Shown one piece after another: positions 10,837 through 28,777 of a stretch of DNA of 64,000 nt. Position 1 is the stretch's first letter; each line of letters starts with the position of its first letter. This stretch comes from Utricularia gibba. Taxonomy: Eukaryota > Streptophyta > Magnoliopsida > Lamiales > Lentibulariaceae. A model generated the notes under the pieces. The model had not been told where the DNA came from. It searched no databases and was given only the letters and a program-made list of their open reading frames with translations. The stretch lies in assembly GCA_002189035.1 (NCBI GenBank), contig CM007992.1, positions 620,001 through 684,000 on the forward strand, read 5' to 3'. A program made the position numbers and the translations under genes.

Positions 10837-11550
10837 GCGTACGGAATCATAGACTTGGTTTCTTTTAGTTTTTCTGGTACTTTTCCTTGACAATTGTAAA
10901 AATAATACTAATAACTATTTAAATTCTTAATTTTTTTTATCAGTTTTTTATTTTAAAAAATAAATAATTAGATATATTTAATTTCAAACATCGGGAAATA
11001 GTTCATTTTTATATAATATTTTAAAATATTAAATAAATTAATTATACATTCATATTAATTTCTTTTGATTTATCGTATTTGTATCAATCAATAAAATTTT
11101 ATTTTTTAAATAATTCTAATAATAAGCATTCAATTTATTTTGAATATTTACCGTTCATTTAGTTTTAAATAATAAAAGTGAAGCATATAATATACAAGAT
11201 ATTTTTTTATTAGATTACTTGTGTAATATTATTTAAATTATTTTTTTATGTGAAATTTTGAAATTGATAGTTATTTTTTTGATTATTTTATGGGAGATTA
11301 ATTTTGATTTTACCGTCTTAATAAATAGTGGAATGGAACGGTTAACTCCACGGTGGTCCTGCGGTTCGTGGAGTCCACGTCATCAAGTTACTTCGTAAAA
11401 AAGGAAAAGGAGGAGTCCACATCATCACGTGGTGTAGCAACACCGGCCTGCAGGTGAACCCTTCGTGGCGAAGGACTCATACGACGCCGTATGGGGACTC
11501 CTGACCAAATCTGACCCCAATAAATACATATTCACACAATTTCAGGCAGG
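10837..11550. other. Intergenic spacer and NDR promoter
   Basis: Very AT-rich DNA (10900-11320) with no open frame is followed by a more balanced stretch leading to the TATA box at 11552. ACGTGG/CCACGT cores occur near 11378 and 11424 and could be G-box-like sites. I see no other gene. Confidence 0.6.
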
Positions 11551-11551
11551 G

Positions 11552-11561
11552 CTATATAAAT
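11552..11561 (+). promoter_or_regulatory. Probable TATA box of the NDR kinase gene
   Basis: CTATATAAAT lies about 99 bp upstream of the ATG at 11651 and would place the start of transcription near 11585, giving a leader of about 65 nt. Confidence 0.6.
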
Positions 11562-11650
11562 GCGAGCAACCGTTTTTGATACTTCACAGTTCCAGCGCAC
11601 CAGGATTTCGCGGAAATCCAGAGGAAAAGGAGAGAGCCGGAACAGGAGAG

Positions 11651-15185
<3,535 letters not shown>

Positions 15186-15620
15186 TAGCCCTACTCGAAA
15201 TCCGTACCTCGTATAGAGTACCTACCCACCCCATCAGGCTGTGCACACCTATCTATTATTTGTTGGTGGCTCGCCTCCATTGATGTCTGGGAGAGTGAAG
15301 CAGATTCGCCTCACTCACCTTTACATTACCATTTACGAAACAGTTACCTCTTTTTTGTGCTGACTTTCAAAGGCACCATTGGAGTAGCCAGCCCCTGCTC
15401 TCCTCTCCCTCCAAGCAGCAGCGTACGTTAATTCTCTGGCTCTCTGTCTATGAAACTTGCTTAATATTGATTAGATTGCAAAGGTTATTTGTTTGTTTGT
15501 TTTTGTAGGGAGGGGAGGAGATGGCATTGGCCTAGAACACCACCGTTATTTAACAAACGAGCGCGGGACGCGTTTCATTTAACTAGAACAGCCAAAACAG
15601 GAGTGAGCAGTAGATAGATT
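15186..15620. other. Convergent 3' spacer (NDR / small HSP)
   Basis: The stop codons of the NDR kinase (+) and the small heat shock gene (-) face each other across 435 bp. This space should hold both 3' untranslated regions. No coding frame or repeat of note is seen. Confidence 0.6.
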
Positions 15621-16103
15621 TTAGGCAATCTTGACTTCGATCGTCTTCGGCTTCTTCGGCTGCGGCGGCGGCAGCTTCTCCACGGTGACCGTCAGCACTC
15701 CGTCCTGACACACGGCCGATATCTTCTCCGTGTCCGCATTCTCCGGCAACGTGAACTTCCTGAGGAGCTTCCCCATCCGCCTCTCCATCCTGACATACTT
15801 GGCCCCCTCCTTGGCCTCCTCCCGCTTCCTCTCGCCGCTGATCACCAGCACATTGTCGTCCTCGACCTGCACCTTGATGTCGCCCGACTTCAACCCCGGC
15901 ATGTCGATCACGAAGACGTAGGAGTTGGGGTACTCCTCCACGTCCGCCGGAGTCGCCGCCATGGCCCTCGCGTCGCGGACGTATGCTCTCGTTGGCTGGC
16001 AGCCGGACTTGCCGTTGCCGCCGCCTTCGGATTCATCGCCGTCGAGGATGTTGTGGAGCGTGTGGAAGATGGGTGAGTCGAAACCCAGGAATCTGATGTC
16101 CAT
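15621..16103 (-). CDS. Cytosolic class II small heat shock protein
   Basis: An intronless gene for a 160-residue ATP-independent chaperone that holds unfolding proteins during heat stress. The N-terminal arm has [13 protein letters not shown], followed by a short Gly-rich linker and the class II signature [20 protein letters not shown]. The alpha-crystallin domain spans about residues 45-150 ([20 protein letters not shown], the VISGER strand, and the C-terminal [13 protein letters not shown]). The tail [11 protein letters not shown] contains the I-x-V/I motif used in oligomer assembly. Length and sequence match HSP17-class II proteins closely. A perfect heat shock element and a TATA box lie upstream. 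The gene is divergent from the beta-glucosidase gene. Confidence 0.96.
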   Translation of the reverse strand: MDIRFLGFDSPIFHTLHNILDGDESEGGGNGKSGCQPTRAYVRDARAMAATPADVEEYPNSYVFVIDMPGLKSGDIKVQVEDDNVLVISGERKREEAKEGAKYVRMERRMGKLLRKFTLPENADTEKISAVCQDGVLTVTVEKLPPPQPKKPKTIEVKIA

Positions 16104-16167
16104 TTCGCCGATCGCTCTGGAAGAAACTGATGCTTGGAGTTGAAGACTCCGGCTTCCATGGGGTGGA

Positions 16168-16175
16168 ATTTATAA
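16168..16175 (-). promoter_or_regulatory. TATA box of the small heat shock gene
   Basis: On the minus strand the sequence reads CTTATAAATTCC around this position, about 65-70 bp upstream of the ATG at 16103. It lies between the heat shock element and the coding region, as expected. Confidence 0.65.
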
Positions 16176-16238
16176 GCGCGGAGGAGAAGAGTGTGGAAAT
16201 GCTCCGAAGAATTATCGGGACGGGCCATGAAGAATGTC

Positions 16239-16251
16239 GAAATTTCTAGAA
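16239..16251 (-). promoter_or_regulatory. Perfect heat shock element
   Basis: GAAATTTCTAGAA fits nGAAnnTTCnnGAA without mismatch: three alternating pentamers, the binding site for a heat shock factor trimer. Additional GAA units just beside it (16229-16234) could extend the array. It lies about 65 bp upstream of the TATA box of the class II small heat shock gene. Confidence 0.85.
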
Positions 16252-16873
16252 ACTACTGGGATCCCTCTCGGAAACATGGGCCGTTTTAATGGGCCCTCCT
16301 TACTAAGGCCCAATGCAGCTACGTTACCACGAGAGGGCCTCTCCGATCCATGGGCGATATACTTAAAAATTATTGAACACAGGTATGATTGGGTGGATTC
16401 ATGATATTGTTTGATAGTATATTATAAAATATCAAATTTATATATAAATTTTTATTCGCATACTCAATTTTTGATTATGTGGTTGATATATAAAAATAAA
16501 AGAAGGGTTAATTATATATGTATATCTCAAAACTTTATTTTTGAATATCAAACATATAACTTGTTATATATCTTATAACTGAATATATACATAATCAATT
16601 ACATTATATTTAAATATATTAATATATCTAAATCATTCATTTATCCTAATATAGTATATAATAAAAATAATACTATATCCGGACACGTGTCCATTGTCGG
16701 CACGTGGCGTTAAATTGTAGAGGAGACCAATGTTTCATATACGAACACACGCAGAAGTAAAAAAATGAGCATATCTTAACCTCATGTGGATTACATCATC
16801 GAATAGCGCCATGAGTGCAGCAGCAGCCACCTTTCCCTCCCCATTCCCCTGTGCTCCCAGGCCCAGCTCCCAC
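16252..16873. other. Divergent promoter region (small HSP / beta-glucosidase)
   Basis: AT-rich spacer without open frames of interest. It contains GACACGTGTCC at 16682-16692, a palindromic G-box core (CACGTG) that could bind bZIP or bHLH factors, and GCACGTGG a few bases further on. These would sit upstream of the glucosidase gene. Confidence 0.55.
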
Positions 16874-16880
16874 TATAAAG
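16874..16880 (+). promoter_or_regulatory. Probable TATA box of the beta-glucosidase gene
   Basis: TATAAAG lies 49 bp upstream of the ATG at 16923, so the leader would be only about 20 nt. The match and position support 16923 as the start codon. Confidence 0.6.
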
Positions 16881-16922
16881 ACGACACCTAGCACTGCCGT
16901 TTCCTCACACCGAGTCTTTGCC

Positions 16923-19584
<2,662 letters not shown>

Positions 19585-21658
19585 AGACGCCCATCCTGAT
19601 CCCCAACTTCCAAGCGACGGATCGGAGCTGGGAACTCTTCTTCGAATGAATAATCAAGATGTGTGTGATGGGTAATGCATGTCGTCTGCTTCTTATTGTC
19701 TGTGGGTGCTGAAGAACCTTGTACGGTATGTGTGTTGGAGTGATGTTTATCAGCTGGATCACTGGCTGAGCAATGGCAGCTTTGAGGCTGCTACTGCTAA
19801 ATGCAATAATCACAGGGTGTGTCTTGTATTGTCGTATGGAAATGCAACTCTTGGTTTGGAATGATTCCTGAAGAACACATAACTTCCATTGAAATCCCAG
19901 GATCTTACACAGTATGAAAAGAATTGGTTCGGTTTCTTTCACATGAATGTAGTATCTTAAAACGAATCTAATGAAGATAATGATGAATAGAATCTTGTGA
20001 GTTCGATCAGCCCATTTGTTGTGAGATGAGGTTCATTGGGAGAACTGCTCTCTGGAGAAGGGAGAAGTTTATCTGGCAATGCCGCCGCTTGCGGTTGCCG
20101 GAGGAGCGTCGGGTAACCAAGTCTCATCAATGTGTTGCAGATGTTGAAGAAGAATAAAATCCAACTGGCTGCCACCGTCCCTGTAACTGAAATCATCAGG
20201 TAAAATTGCACAGAGACTGAATTCCGCATGTCTGGGAAACCGTGTTGACAAAAGATCAAACACCTTGTGAGCATTCAGCATCACCCGCAGGTGACTTTAA
20301 ATCAGGATGGAGTAAAAGTGCATGGAATTGGAATCCGATCTGATCTTATCCCAAAACCCACTTCGGAAAACGAAATCTTGCACCATTTTGAGCAATACAT
20401 CGGTGAAATTGTTGCTTTCCGCGAAATCAGGGCGGTGCCGTGAGCGACTGTATAAAGCTCTGAATGAACCCCAATTTCCAAGAAAAACGGAACGAAGCAG
20501 TTGCTTCCGGTCATCGAATAATTCATTTCAGGAGAGTAGCAGCACGGCGGAGGTAGGTGATGATGAGGTGGCCGGAGGATCCCAAATCAGTCTACCTGCC
20601 GGATGGGTAGGGTTTTAGATTTTCTTTTTTCTATAAATGATTTTGTTAATCTATTTTTAGAATATTTTTAAAAAATAAAATACAGAAATCTGGTAAAAAA
20701 AGGGGGAGCACAAAGCAAAAACCTATTCCTGTGGTCTTCAAACCTAAAGGTACTGCTGGAATTTGATAACTCCTGAACAGGAAGAAGAGAGAGAAGAAAA
20801 CGAGAAGTCTGAAATAGAGATAGAAAGATTGGAGAGAGAACTTCAAGTAGACAGACGACCGCTACAAACGAAGGTGCCCCAAAATCCAGCACACAAACAA
20901 GGACCCAAGGTGAGGAGGATTATTGGATTCCACTTCCTCTGCTTTCACTATTTTCTCACCACGCTTCATTTTTGTTTCAATCTCTTTGTTGTCTGTGCAG
21001 TAATGGATGAAGTGGGTATGATTTCATTCATCACGGATGTCCGTAAAGGTATATCTGAGAAACCCACATATTTTTTTGCTGGTAATCTTGTATTGGGGTT
21101 GAATTATTGGAGATCTATGGTGGTGAAGCTGCGATTGTGAGGTTCAAGTTGTGGGCTTTGTTGTGTGTGTTTAGTCTGTGCTGGATCTTCGACGTTTGTT
21201 TCGTTTCTTTCTGTCTTTCAATTGATATCTTTTATAGCTAAATATGCATTTATTTACTTGTGTTTAGAGATTATAATAGTTTTCTTGATTTCATTGGTAC
21301 TGTTTTTAACTTCCCATCTTGTGCTCTCATAGTTTCATTGGCCTGTTTATCTTTTTTTGCAACAATGGGGCTTGCTGAAAAAAATTATTTTGTATTGTTC
21401 CATTAGATATGTACTTTAGATCAGTTGGAGTTAGTGAAATATGTTTTGTTGTCTCTATTTGCAAGGTATTTCTTGGATTCAACTTCATTCAGAGTATTAA
21501 TTTTGTGTGATAATTGAACTTTTTGACTTCATTCAAACTCATCCTTATGCAGGGCTTGGCTAACACGTTAGTGCTCATTCCTATTTATTTGTATTCTCCC
21601 ACGTTATTTACTTCATTTTGAGGTGGACAAAATAGTGTGTTGACACTAAATAAATGAT
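19585..21658. other. Spacer and 5' leader of the CID7-type gene
   Basis: The first 300 bp should be the glucosidase 3' end. Uncertain minus-strand frames lie at 19957-20526. From about 20760 the plus strand looks like a leader: an exon ending near 20909 (CCAAG/GTGAGG) followed by a T-rich intron-like stretch and the ATG at 21659. A leader intron is inferred only from splice signals. Confidence 0.5.
19957..20526 (-). other. Possible small minus-strand transcript
   Basis: Several overlapping minus-strand frames are open here. One of 105 codons (19957-20274) contains a hydrophobic stretch (TVAASWILFFFNICNTLM) that could be a membrane segment; another of 71 codons is 20069-20284. Their ends suggest possible splice sites (CACAAG/GTGTTT and a TTTCAG), so a small spliced gene could exist, but I recognise no family and cannot choose a frame. 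Confidence 0.2.
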
Positions 21659-24262
21659 ATGATGAGCTTGTCGGTAAATGAAATTTCTCCTGGTGACAAG
21701 AAGCTTAGTGCAATGAAGGCACCCTTGAACCCAAATGCCGCAGAGTTTGTTCCTCAGGCTCTCAGATCATCTAGTACAAGTGCAAGCAATGCTAATGCAT
21801 CATCTAAGTTTGCAGCTACTTCAGCAGCCACCCATGGAAAAGCTATATTAAACAGATCAGAGTCGTCAGTTTCAAACAACTCTGATGATGAGGCTCATCA
21901 GTACTGGCGCTGCCAGCTGCCGGATGATATTACTCCTGACTTCAATTTCATGGGCATGGGTGATGCTCAAGAAATGAACAACTTATCGTTATCAAGCTTA
22001 TCTTTGAGTGATGTTGGTGAAGGGTCAAGATTTTCATCTGGATTTTTTTCCAAGGATCAAGGGTTACCTTCTCATCTAGTTAATGGTAACCAAAACGGTG
22101 AAAAGCTGAGGGGTTCTGTTTCACCTGTTGGTGAATATTCAATGTTTCAGCCTACTGCTGCGAAGCCTTGGGACAGTCAAATTATCGGAAATGATCACCT
22201 TCTTGCTAGAGGACTCCATTCGTATACTGACAATTCACAGAACAGTTTCTCCTTGGACATGTCAAATGAGGCTTTGTTGGAAGAAAATGCTGCTGCAGGC
22301 CCCCTCAAGTTTTTAGCTTCACAGTTTCCTGGTTTTGCAGTTGAAAGTCTGGCAGAGGTTTTTTTTGCTAATGGGGGTGACTTAAACCTGACAATTGATA
22401 TGCTTACCCAGTTGGAGGTAAGCAAGTTACTAAGCTTTTACATTGCACATCACATGCTATATACTCTAGTTTTCGCATATTTAGAATTTGATCAGCTATA
22501 CAGTCCAGTTACCTTTTTCTGTCCTTTCCCTAAAGAACATTGCAAGTGCTTTCTCACATAATGCGTTGAGCATATCCTGCTCTGTGATATGCTAATTGTG
22601 TAGAACTGTGGTTACATGGTGTTTTCATTTGCAGCTTCAGGTTGATGGAGGCTTGAATCAGAGTTTTGAATCTAAGACGTTATCTGCTCCAAAACTTACT
22701 GTCTTGGATTTTCCTGCTCTCACTGCTACTGATGGTCAAAACGGCTTGTCAAACTTTGCTAGCGATGATCAGAATTTAAGTATGAGTCCTCATCATGTGT
22801 CTGGGAAGGAGAACAGTTTATTTTTCAGATCAAATTCATCAATTGCTTCAAGGGGTGCTGCGGATTTTGCTTCGGCTGTTCGGAAAATGGCACCTCGAGA
22901 TGCAGGAATTTGGAATTATTCCAGAAATGGCCCGTTAGATGCAAACATAGGATCAAGCAGAAGCTCACAAAACTTGGGAAGTTCGTATGATGGTGGCATG
23001 GGTAAGGCCAGCCACATTGATAGGTTGTCCAATAGAGGATCAGCTCATGCATCTCCAGCTTGGCTTGAAACTGGAGCGGCTGTTGGTAATATTCTTGAAT
23101 GATGCTTTTTTACTACTCTACAAAACTTTGGGGGTAATAATTTTTTGAGATGGCAGCAAATATGTATTCTGAGATGAGGGACGAGGCGCGAGATCATGCA
23201 AGGGTGCGCAATGCATACTTTGAGCAGGTACATGCACACAAAAAATTGGTTTGGGAGAAGTGCTCAAAGATGTTTTGTGTTTTGCTCATATTTGTGTACA
23301 ATGTAGTAATCTTATGAGCTATTCGGTGCAACAGGCACGTCAGGCATACCTCAATGGGAACAAAGCTTTAGCCAAGGAGTTGAGCGTCAAGGGGCATTTA
23401 CATAACATGCAGATGAAGGCTGCACATGGAAAGGCACAAGAATCCATTTACCGTCAGAGGTTTTTGCTCTTTGCACACCCGAATTTCACTGCATTGTTTT
23501 TTTCTCCGCGGGCTTGTTTTTTTAATCCAAGTGAATTGATTATTATATGGCAACAACACAGTATGAGGAGTTTTGGACAGGAAGCACCGCACCCAGACAA
23601 GATGAATCATATAGGACTGAATATTATGTGATGCACTCGTTTCACACATATGGACACAATTCATGAGGTTAAGCCCACTGGGTGGTTGGCAGTTGCCCTT
23701 CTGTGATTTTGTTTGACATGCAAATAAAGCTTGTTGCTTTAGCAGCAGTTAAGCAGAATAACACTACCACAGCAGGATGAGGGAAGTTTTGCTGATAATG
23801 GAGTTTTGCTTTGGAGATGGGGCTCCCCCCTTGACTTCACATGTCTATTTTCTCTGGTTTTCTTGAGATTAGATGCCTCGAGATCAGTCAAGAACTTCCC
23901 ATATCTGCTTTTGTCTTCTGTCTTGCTATTTTTCATTACTTTGATGATTTTGACTCACAACACTAACTTTTAGGAATCCGGAGATGCACTCCAGTGGGCG
24001 AGAGAGATTGATAGACCTGCACGGTTTACATGTCAGTGAAGCCATCCATGTCCTGAAACGGGAGCTGGCCGTGATGAGGAATGCAGCGCGTGTGACTGAC
24101 CAGAGGATGCTGGTTGACATATGTGTCGGAACAGGCCATCACACAAGAGGTTCAAGAACTCCAGCAAGACTTCCCATCGCTGTTCAGCGTTACCTGCTGG
24201 AGGAGGAAGGCCTCGTGTTCTCAGAGCCCCAACCAGGGCTTCTACGGGTTGTTGTATACTGA
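21659..24262 (+). CDS. CID7: PABP-interacting protein CID7-like (PAM2, CUE, DUF1771, SMR)
   Basis: Five exons give 564 residues in frame: 21659-22417, 22635-23085, 23157-23227, 23335-23459 and 23974-24262. The PAM2 motif LNPNAAEFVP (about 23-32) binds the MLLE domain of poly(A)-binding protein. A CUE-like ubiquitin-binding region follows (about 210-253, FLASQFPGFAVESLAEVFF). After a Ser/Asn-rich linker comes DUF1771 (about 408-465, RDEARDHARVRNAYFEQARQ) and the C-terminal SMR domain with IDLHGLHVSEA and GTGHHTRGS, a fold linked to nucic-acid binding or nicking. The domain order matches Arabidopsis CTC-INTERACTING DOMAIN 7, and its C-terminal part is nearly colinear. A role in mRNA metabolism is inferred from the family. 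Either ATG at 21659 or 21662 could be used. Confidence 0.92.
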
Positions 24263-24922
24263 ATGGATCCCAGAACGAAGAAAACAAAAAGAAAAACCAC
24301 AAAACCAGGAAGAGTCTGTTGCAATCTCTGTACATGGGAGGGAAAAAAGGTTAGTAAACTTTGAACATGTAAAAAAAAAAATGAAATGGAGACGAGAAAG
24401 AGAAGGCCTTGCAGGAGAGGATGAATAGCTGTTGTAGTTTGCTGAATGATTTGGCCAGAATCATCAATCTGTTTTTTTCTTTGTTTTTTCACAAGGAATT
24501 CACACTTGTCATTCTACCCCTGAGCTACATTTTTTTAGGAGTCTGGTTGACTTTGGTTTTGGGTTTGGATGCACGTCCTCTGAGTTAAAATAAATTGCAT
24601 ACAGGTGAGTCGACCTTGTGATTTTCCCCACGGCCACTGAGCAACATCCTTCTTCGATTCATCCTCCACCTCAAGCTGAGAGCATTGACTACTGAGCAAA
24701 AATGTCGGCTTGTTTCATAAGTCAAAAAGGTTCAACATCCAGAAGCTGTGGGCACAAGCATATTATCCAAAACAAAAATTGGCCAAACCACTGCTTTTCT
24801 TTGTGTGAAAATCAAAACTTTCACAGGGGAACAAAGGTAAGAGAAGATGTATAGCAACTGATGAAAACAAATGCTGATCCTAAGTCTAAATAGCACCATG
24901 AATCTCCCAGAGCCGCTGGTTT
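24263..24922. other. Convergent 3' spacer (CID7 / BT1)
   Basis: This 660-bp region separates the facing stops of the CID7-type gene (+) and the carrier gene (-). It should contain both 3' untranslated regions. No coding frame with recognisable content is present. Confidence 0.6.
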
Positions 24923-26682
24923 CTACTCTTCACCCTCCTTTTCCACAAGAATCTTCTTGCATGCTTCATAGCACATGAAAGATATACCTGCAGCAGGTAC
25001 CAGCTTCAAACAGCTTGGCCCCAGTCCCTTGTACAAACCCTCTATTCCTTCTTTGGCCAGTATGCTGGAGAGGGCATGAAGCATATTACTGTAGACTTGC
25101 CTCCCACTAACGGCACCTACCTGCATTTGCTTGCGAGCTACCTCAAGTGGAAAGGTTGCTGTGCTTGAAATGGCACCAGCTGCTGATCCGATAAGGAGAG
25201 TTTCAACATTTCCAATATTTTCCTGTTTGCTGATTTTCTTGTAGAGCTTGCGCAGAGTATCGTACGCGCAGTAGTTTGTTGCAGCATATGGCACTACTCC
25301 AATAATGCTGGGGGTAAGACCCCTGTAAAGCTCTCCCACTCCACCTTCTTTTAATATTTTAACAAATGCATCTACCAAACTATCGTAAGCTCCTCTCTGC
25401 ATACAAGAGATAGTCCCACAAGAGAGGTGTAACTCACTGGTAAAGATGGTAAAAGCTTCTGTTTCTTTACCTGTATGGTCAGCCGAGTTTTGACTAACTC
25501 GAGGGGTAGGTGACTAAAGTTGAGGAGACTCCTGCACAAGCTCCCGCAATCAATGAAGCAGGAACAGGCAATTTCACTTGCTCCCCGGGTTTTGAAGACA
25601 GCTTCTTGTTAACGGTGTCATAGACAAAAAGCTGCAATGGGTTTTCATATAATGAGGCACATTAACGTAGCAGAGACGAAAGATTTGAAAAAAGCCACAC
25701 CCAAAAAATGGTAGACTGCACGGATAAACACAAGGCATATCATGTGAAAAGTAGACTTGGTTTCCAGCACACACACTGATTCAATCCGGATAGATAGCAA
25801 GAAATGCTAACAACAAACTAGTAGATTCCCTACAACACACAAAAAAGAAGCCAGCTTTGTTACTGTGTGACTGCTAAAGATGAAGCTTGATGTTCCCAAC
25901 CATCGGACAACGCAGTACTACATATATATTCACACACACATGAGACTCCAGGTTTGAATATGTTCTTATTCCTAGTGCTGCATTCTCACTCCCATCAGCT
26001 TTGTTCACCATAGCCACGCGTTTTTCTACCATCATCGCACACTACACGATATGCTGTACAAAATCTACAGACAGGCCAGATAGTCATCAAATCAAAATGA
26101 GCAAAAGCAAGAAGAGAAGATCTTATCAGCCTTACATTGATTCACATTGTATTACCTCTATGGCTTTGCTAGGGGCGACTCGAAGCACATTCACAAGATT
26201 TCCTCTGAATAATCCAGGCCATCCTTCTACTTTCATAATATTATCGAACACCTCCATGGTTGTGTTCCCACTACTTCCCACCATCAAATGCGTCCTGATG
26301 GTCTCGAGTGGCGCAACGACAGTCCTCGAAATCGCACCAGCAATACCACCGCTGAGTAACCTCCTAAGAGAGGGATTCTTTACCTTAACCTTAATCTTTA
26401 GCCCCCATCTGCTTTTCCTTCCCTCCAACTCCTTTTCCTCATCCGTGATGCCCAAATTCTTCAACCCTTCGGGCAGAGAAACATATTTCACCAGCAAATC
26501 TGCATTCGGCAAACCAAAACCCCCATTATCATTGCTCCCCACTTGACTCACGGAAGCAAATAAACCACCCCCGGAAAAAAGTTGCAATCTTCAGCGCTCC
26601 AGTTGAGCCCCAATTGGGAACTCGACGAAAACCCATTGCCCTTCAACGCCAAAAACTGCGCTTTCAAACTCCCGGGCATCAT
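24923..26682 (-). CDS. BT1-type mitochondrial carrier family nucleotide transporter
   Basis: Three exons (26156-26682, 25471-25631, 24923-25396) encode about 387 residues once two missing bases are allowed for. The protein is an inner-membrane carrier of the Brittle-1 branch, which moves adenine nucleotides or ADP-glucose in plastids and/or mitochondria. Three carrier repeats are visible by their signatures PLETIRTHL, PLELVKTRL and PLEVARKQM. The N-terminal extension (MPGSLKAQFLALKGNGF...) and the KIKVKVKNPSLRRLLSGGIAGA start of repeat 1 match the BT1 family, as does the C-terminus ILVEKEGEE. The frame slips at 26568-26572 (five C on the plus strand, between NFFPG and GLFASVSQVG) and at 25503-25506 (four G on the plus strand, inside YPLELVK). 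Adding one base to each run restores the expected protein. Starts at 26682 (MMPGS) and 26679 are both possible. Confidence 0.9.
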
Positions 26683-27918
26683 TCAAACCTGGAGAAAGAA
26701 GCCTCCTTTTTTTGGCGGCGGGCAAAGTGCGTCACAATCCAAGAAGAGAGAGTGGAGACTGGAATCACGTCTCGAGAAGAGGGAAGTGATTCTGGGAGAA
26801 TTGGTAGGCGAAGATTACATGGTTGGTCGAGCTGGTTATTGGATACAATAACCATTTCTTTTTCTTGAATTTGTCGCCCATCCTTTTTATTTCATTCACA
26901 ACTCAAAAATCCCATCTCCTCAAACCCTAATCCTTATTACATATTGGCAGTTGGCCCATCCCTATCGCAAGCCCATGAATTTCTAATATTTTTCCTTTTT
27001 TAAATACGTTTTATTATCTTTTCGAAAAAATTTAGAATATTCTATTCTATCTAAAAACGTGTCTTATATTTTTCCGCTATTCAAAGGACAATCTTAGTGT
27101 GATCATACAAACAAGGATGCTACTATGAACATCACATAATAATAGAGAACCTTGTTTTGCATAAGAGTATTTGATAATATAGTATAAAAGATTTATATAC
27201 AATTATACACATAAATCATTAATTGATTAATTATCATATAAATGTGAGTTTTGTATAATTATATTAATTACATATTCATTATTTAAGTATTAGATATGCA
27301 AATGGAGAGTGTGAGTAATTATATTAATATCAATCATATTCTCAAATTTTTATTATCTGATATTAAATGTTATATATAAATATTCAATTATACTATATTT
27401 AAATATATTAATACTATACTATCAAACTAACTCTATATATTATATTAGAAATGCTTCTCGTTACAAAAAATACATCTGTTTAAAGTAAAAAATATCCAAT
27501 AAAGATTTTTATTTTTTAAAAGATATAGTTTTATGACGAATAAAAACGGTTATCTTTTTAACAAAAAATCCATTAATATTATAAGCCCATAGGGCTCGCT
27601 GGCGTGTTGGGCTGGCCCATTTTGAGTGTATTTTCCTAATTTAAACTATAGCCTCATTCCAATTAAACGAAATAAATTGAAAATTTGAATTCCACATATT
27701 TTCCAAAAATGAAATTAATTGTTGGAATAAATTAATTTATCCTGTTTAACACAGTGGCGCAGTGCACCCCCGGATCCATGGAAACGACGCCGTATCATTG
27801 ACACGTGGCTACACATCAATATAGAGGAAGACTGCCCATGTAGCCGGGCCCACCCTTTGACCGGAATCATGATGGTGGCCATCACCCATCATACATACCA
27901 ATATGATGCATCATCCTA
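26683..27918. other. Intergenic spacer
   Basis: The first 300 bp should hold the BT1 promoter and leader (minus strand) and include AAACCCTAA near 26925, a telo-box-like motif. From 27000 to 27750 the sequence is strongly AT-rich with no frame of interest. ACACGTGGC near 27801 resembles an ABRE/G-box core but lies downstream of the SHINE-type gene, so its relevance is unclear. Confidence 0.55.
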
Positions 27919-28777
27919 TCATACGCTGGATAGCACATCATCTCTACTGTTTGTGAAGGGAAGTCGTTGGTCATCCCAGTCCATGAGTAGGAGCTCCTCC
28001 ACCATCTGCGTCGCGATCGTGTTCTCTTCGTTGGCAGCCGCGTCGCCGGCCTCCGACGACGGCGGCTGCTGCTCGTTCTTCTTCTTAAGCTCCACCTTCA
28101 TCACCCACTGTGAACCAGACTGCCTCCCTGCGCGCTTCTGCCACACCCCTATGTTGGAATCATCGCTGTCCAGCTTCAAACATGTCACTGATGGTGCTGG
28201 ATTCTTGCAGCATTTCTTCAGCTTTTCCCCTAGAACCTCAGGCAACCTGCGGGATTTCCGATGAGTAGAGTTGTCGGCGAAAGAAAGAAAGATACACGGA
28301 TCCAGATGAAAGCATCTGGGCCTTGATCAATGACGAAACCAGTGGAGGAGAATTCTTTGGAATTTAGAACAGACGCTACGAGTGCAATCTCAGTTATTTT
28401 TGTTCAGATCTAATGCAGATAGGAAGACACTGCGATCTCTTACAACACAGGAGTGTTTGTAAGGTGAGTGGTCTAACCTGGAGACTGAGGATTCGCCGTC
28501 CTTGCCACCGCCCACCGGAAAATTCGTCTTCGCATTCTGGCCAATCATCAACACCGCGGCTTCATCGTACGCCCTGGCGGCCTCCTCCGCCGTCTCAAAC
28601 GTCCCCAGCCATATCCTCTTCTTCCTACAAACGCCACAGACAAGGGATCACTTGAGGCGTACTTCAAAATCACAATGCGAAGGCAATAAATACACACAAT
28701 AAAGGATGCCGGATCTCAGCCACCCAAGAGCCCCACTGGCGCTGCCTGACACCTCTGAGCTTGGTCGAGTGTACCAT
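27919..28777 (-). CDS. AP2/ERF transcription factor, SHINE/WIN1 clade
   Basis: Three exons (28698-28777, 28478-28624, 27919-28246) join in frame to 184 residues. The single AP2 domain spans about residues 5-62: [20 protein letters not shown] then [20 protein letters not shown] and NAKTNFPV. Two further blocks are diagnostic of the SHN/WIN1 group V: a central region ([32 protein letters not shown]) and a C-terminal [12 protein letters not shown]-type motif. Members activate cutin and wax biosynthesis genes in epidermis and shape petal and fruit surface. Introns interrupt the AP2 domain after RHPLL and follow the domain, as in this clade. No frame defects are present. Confidence 0.92.

Noticed and set aside
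10327-10893. Minus-strand frame of 188 codons
   Set aside because: Antisense shadow of the ALP gene, whose conserved C-terminus reads on the plus strand.
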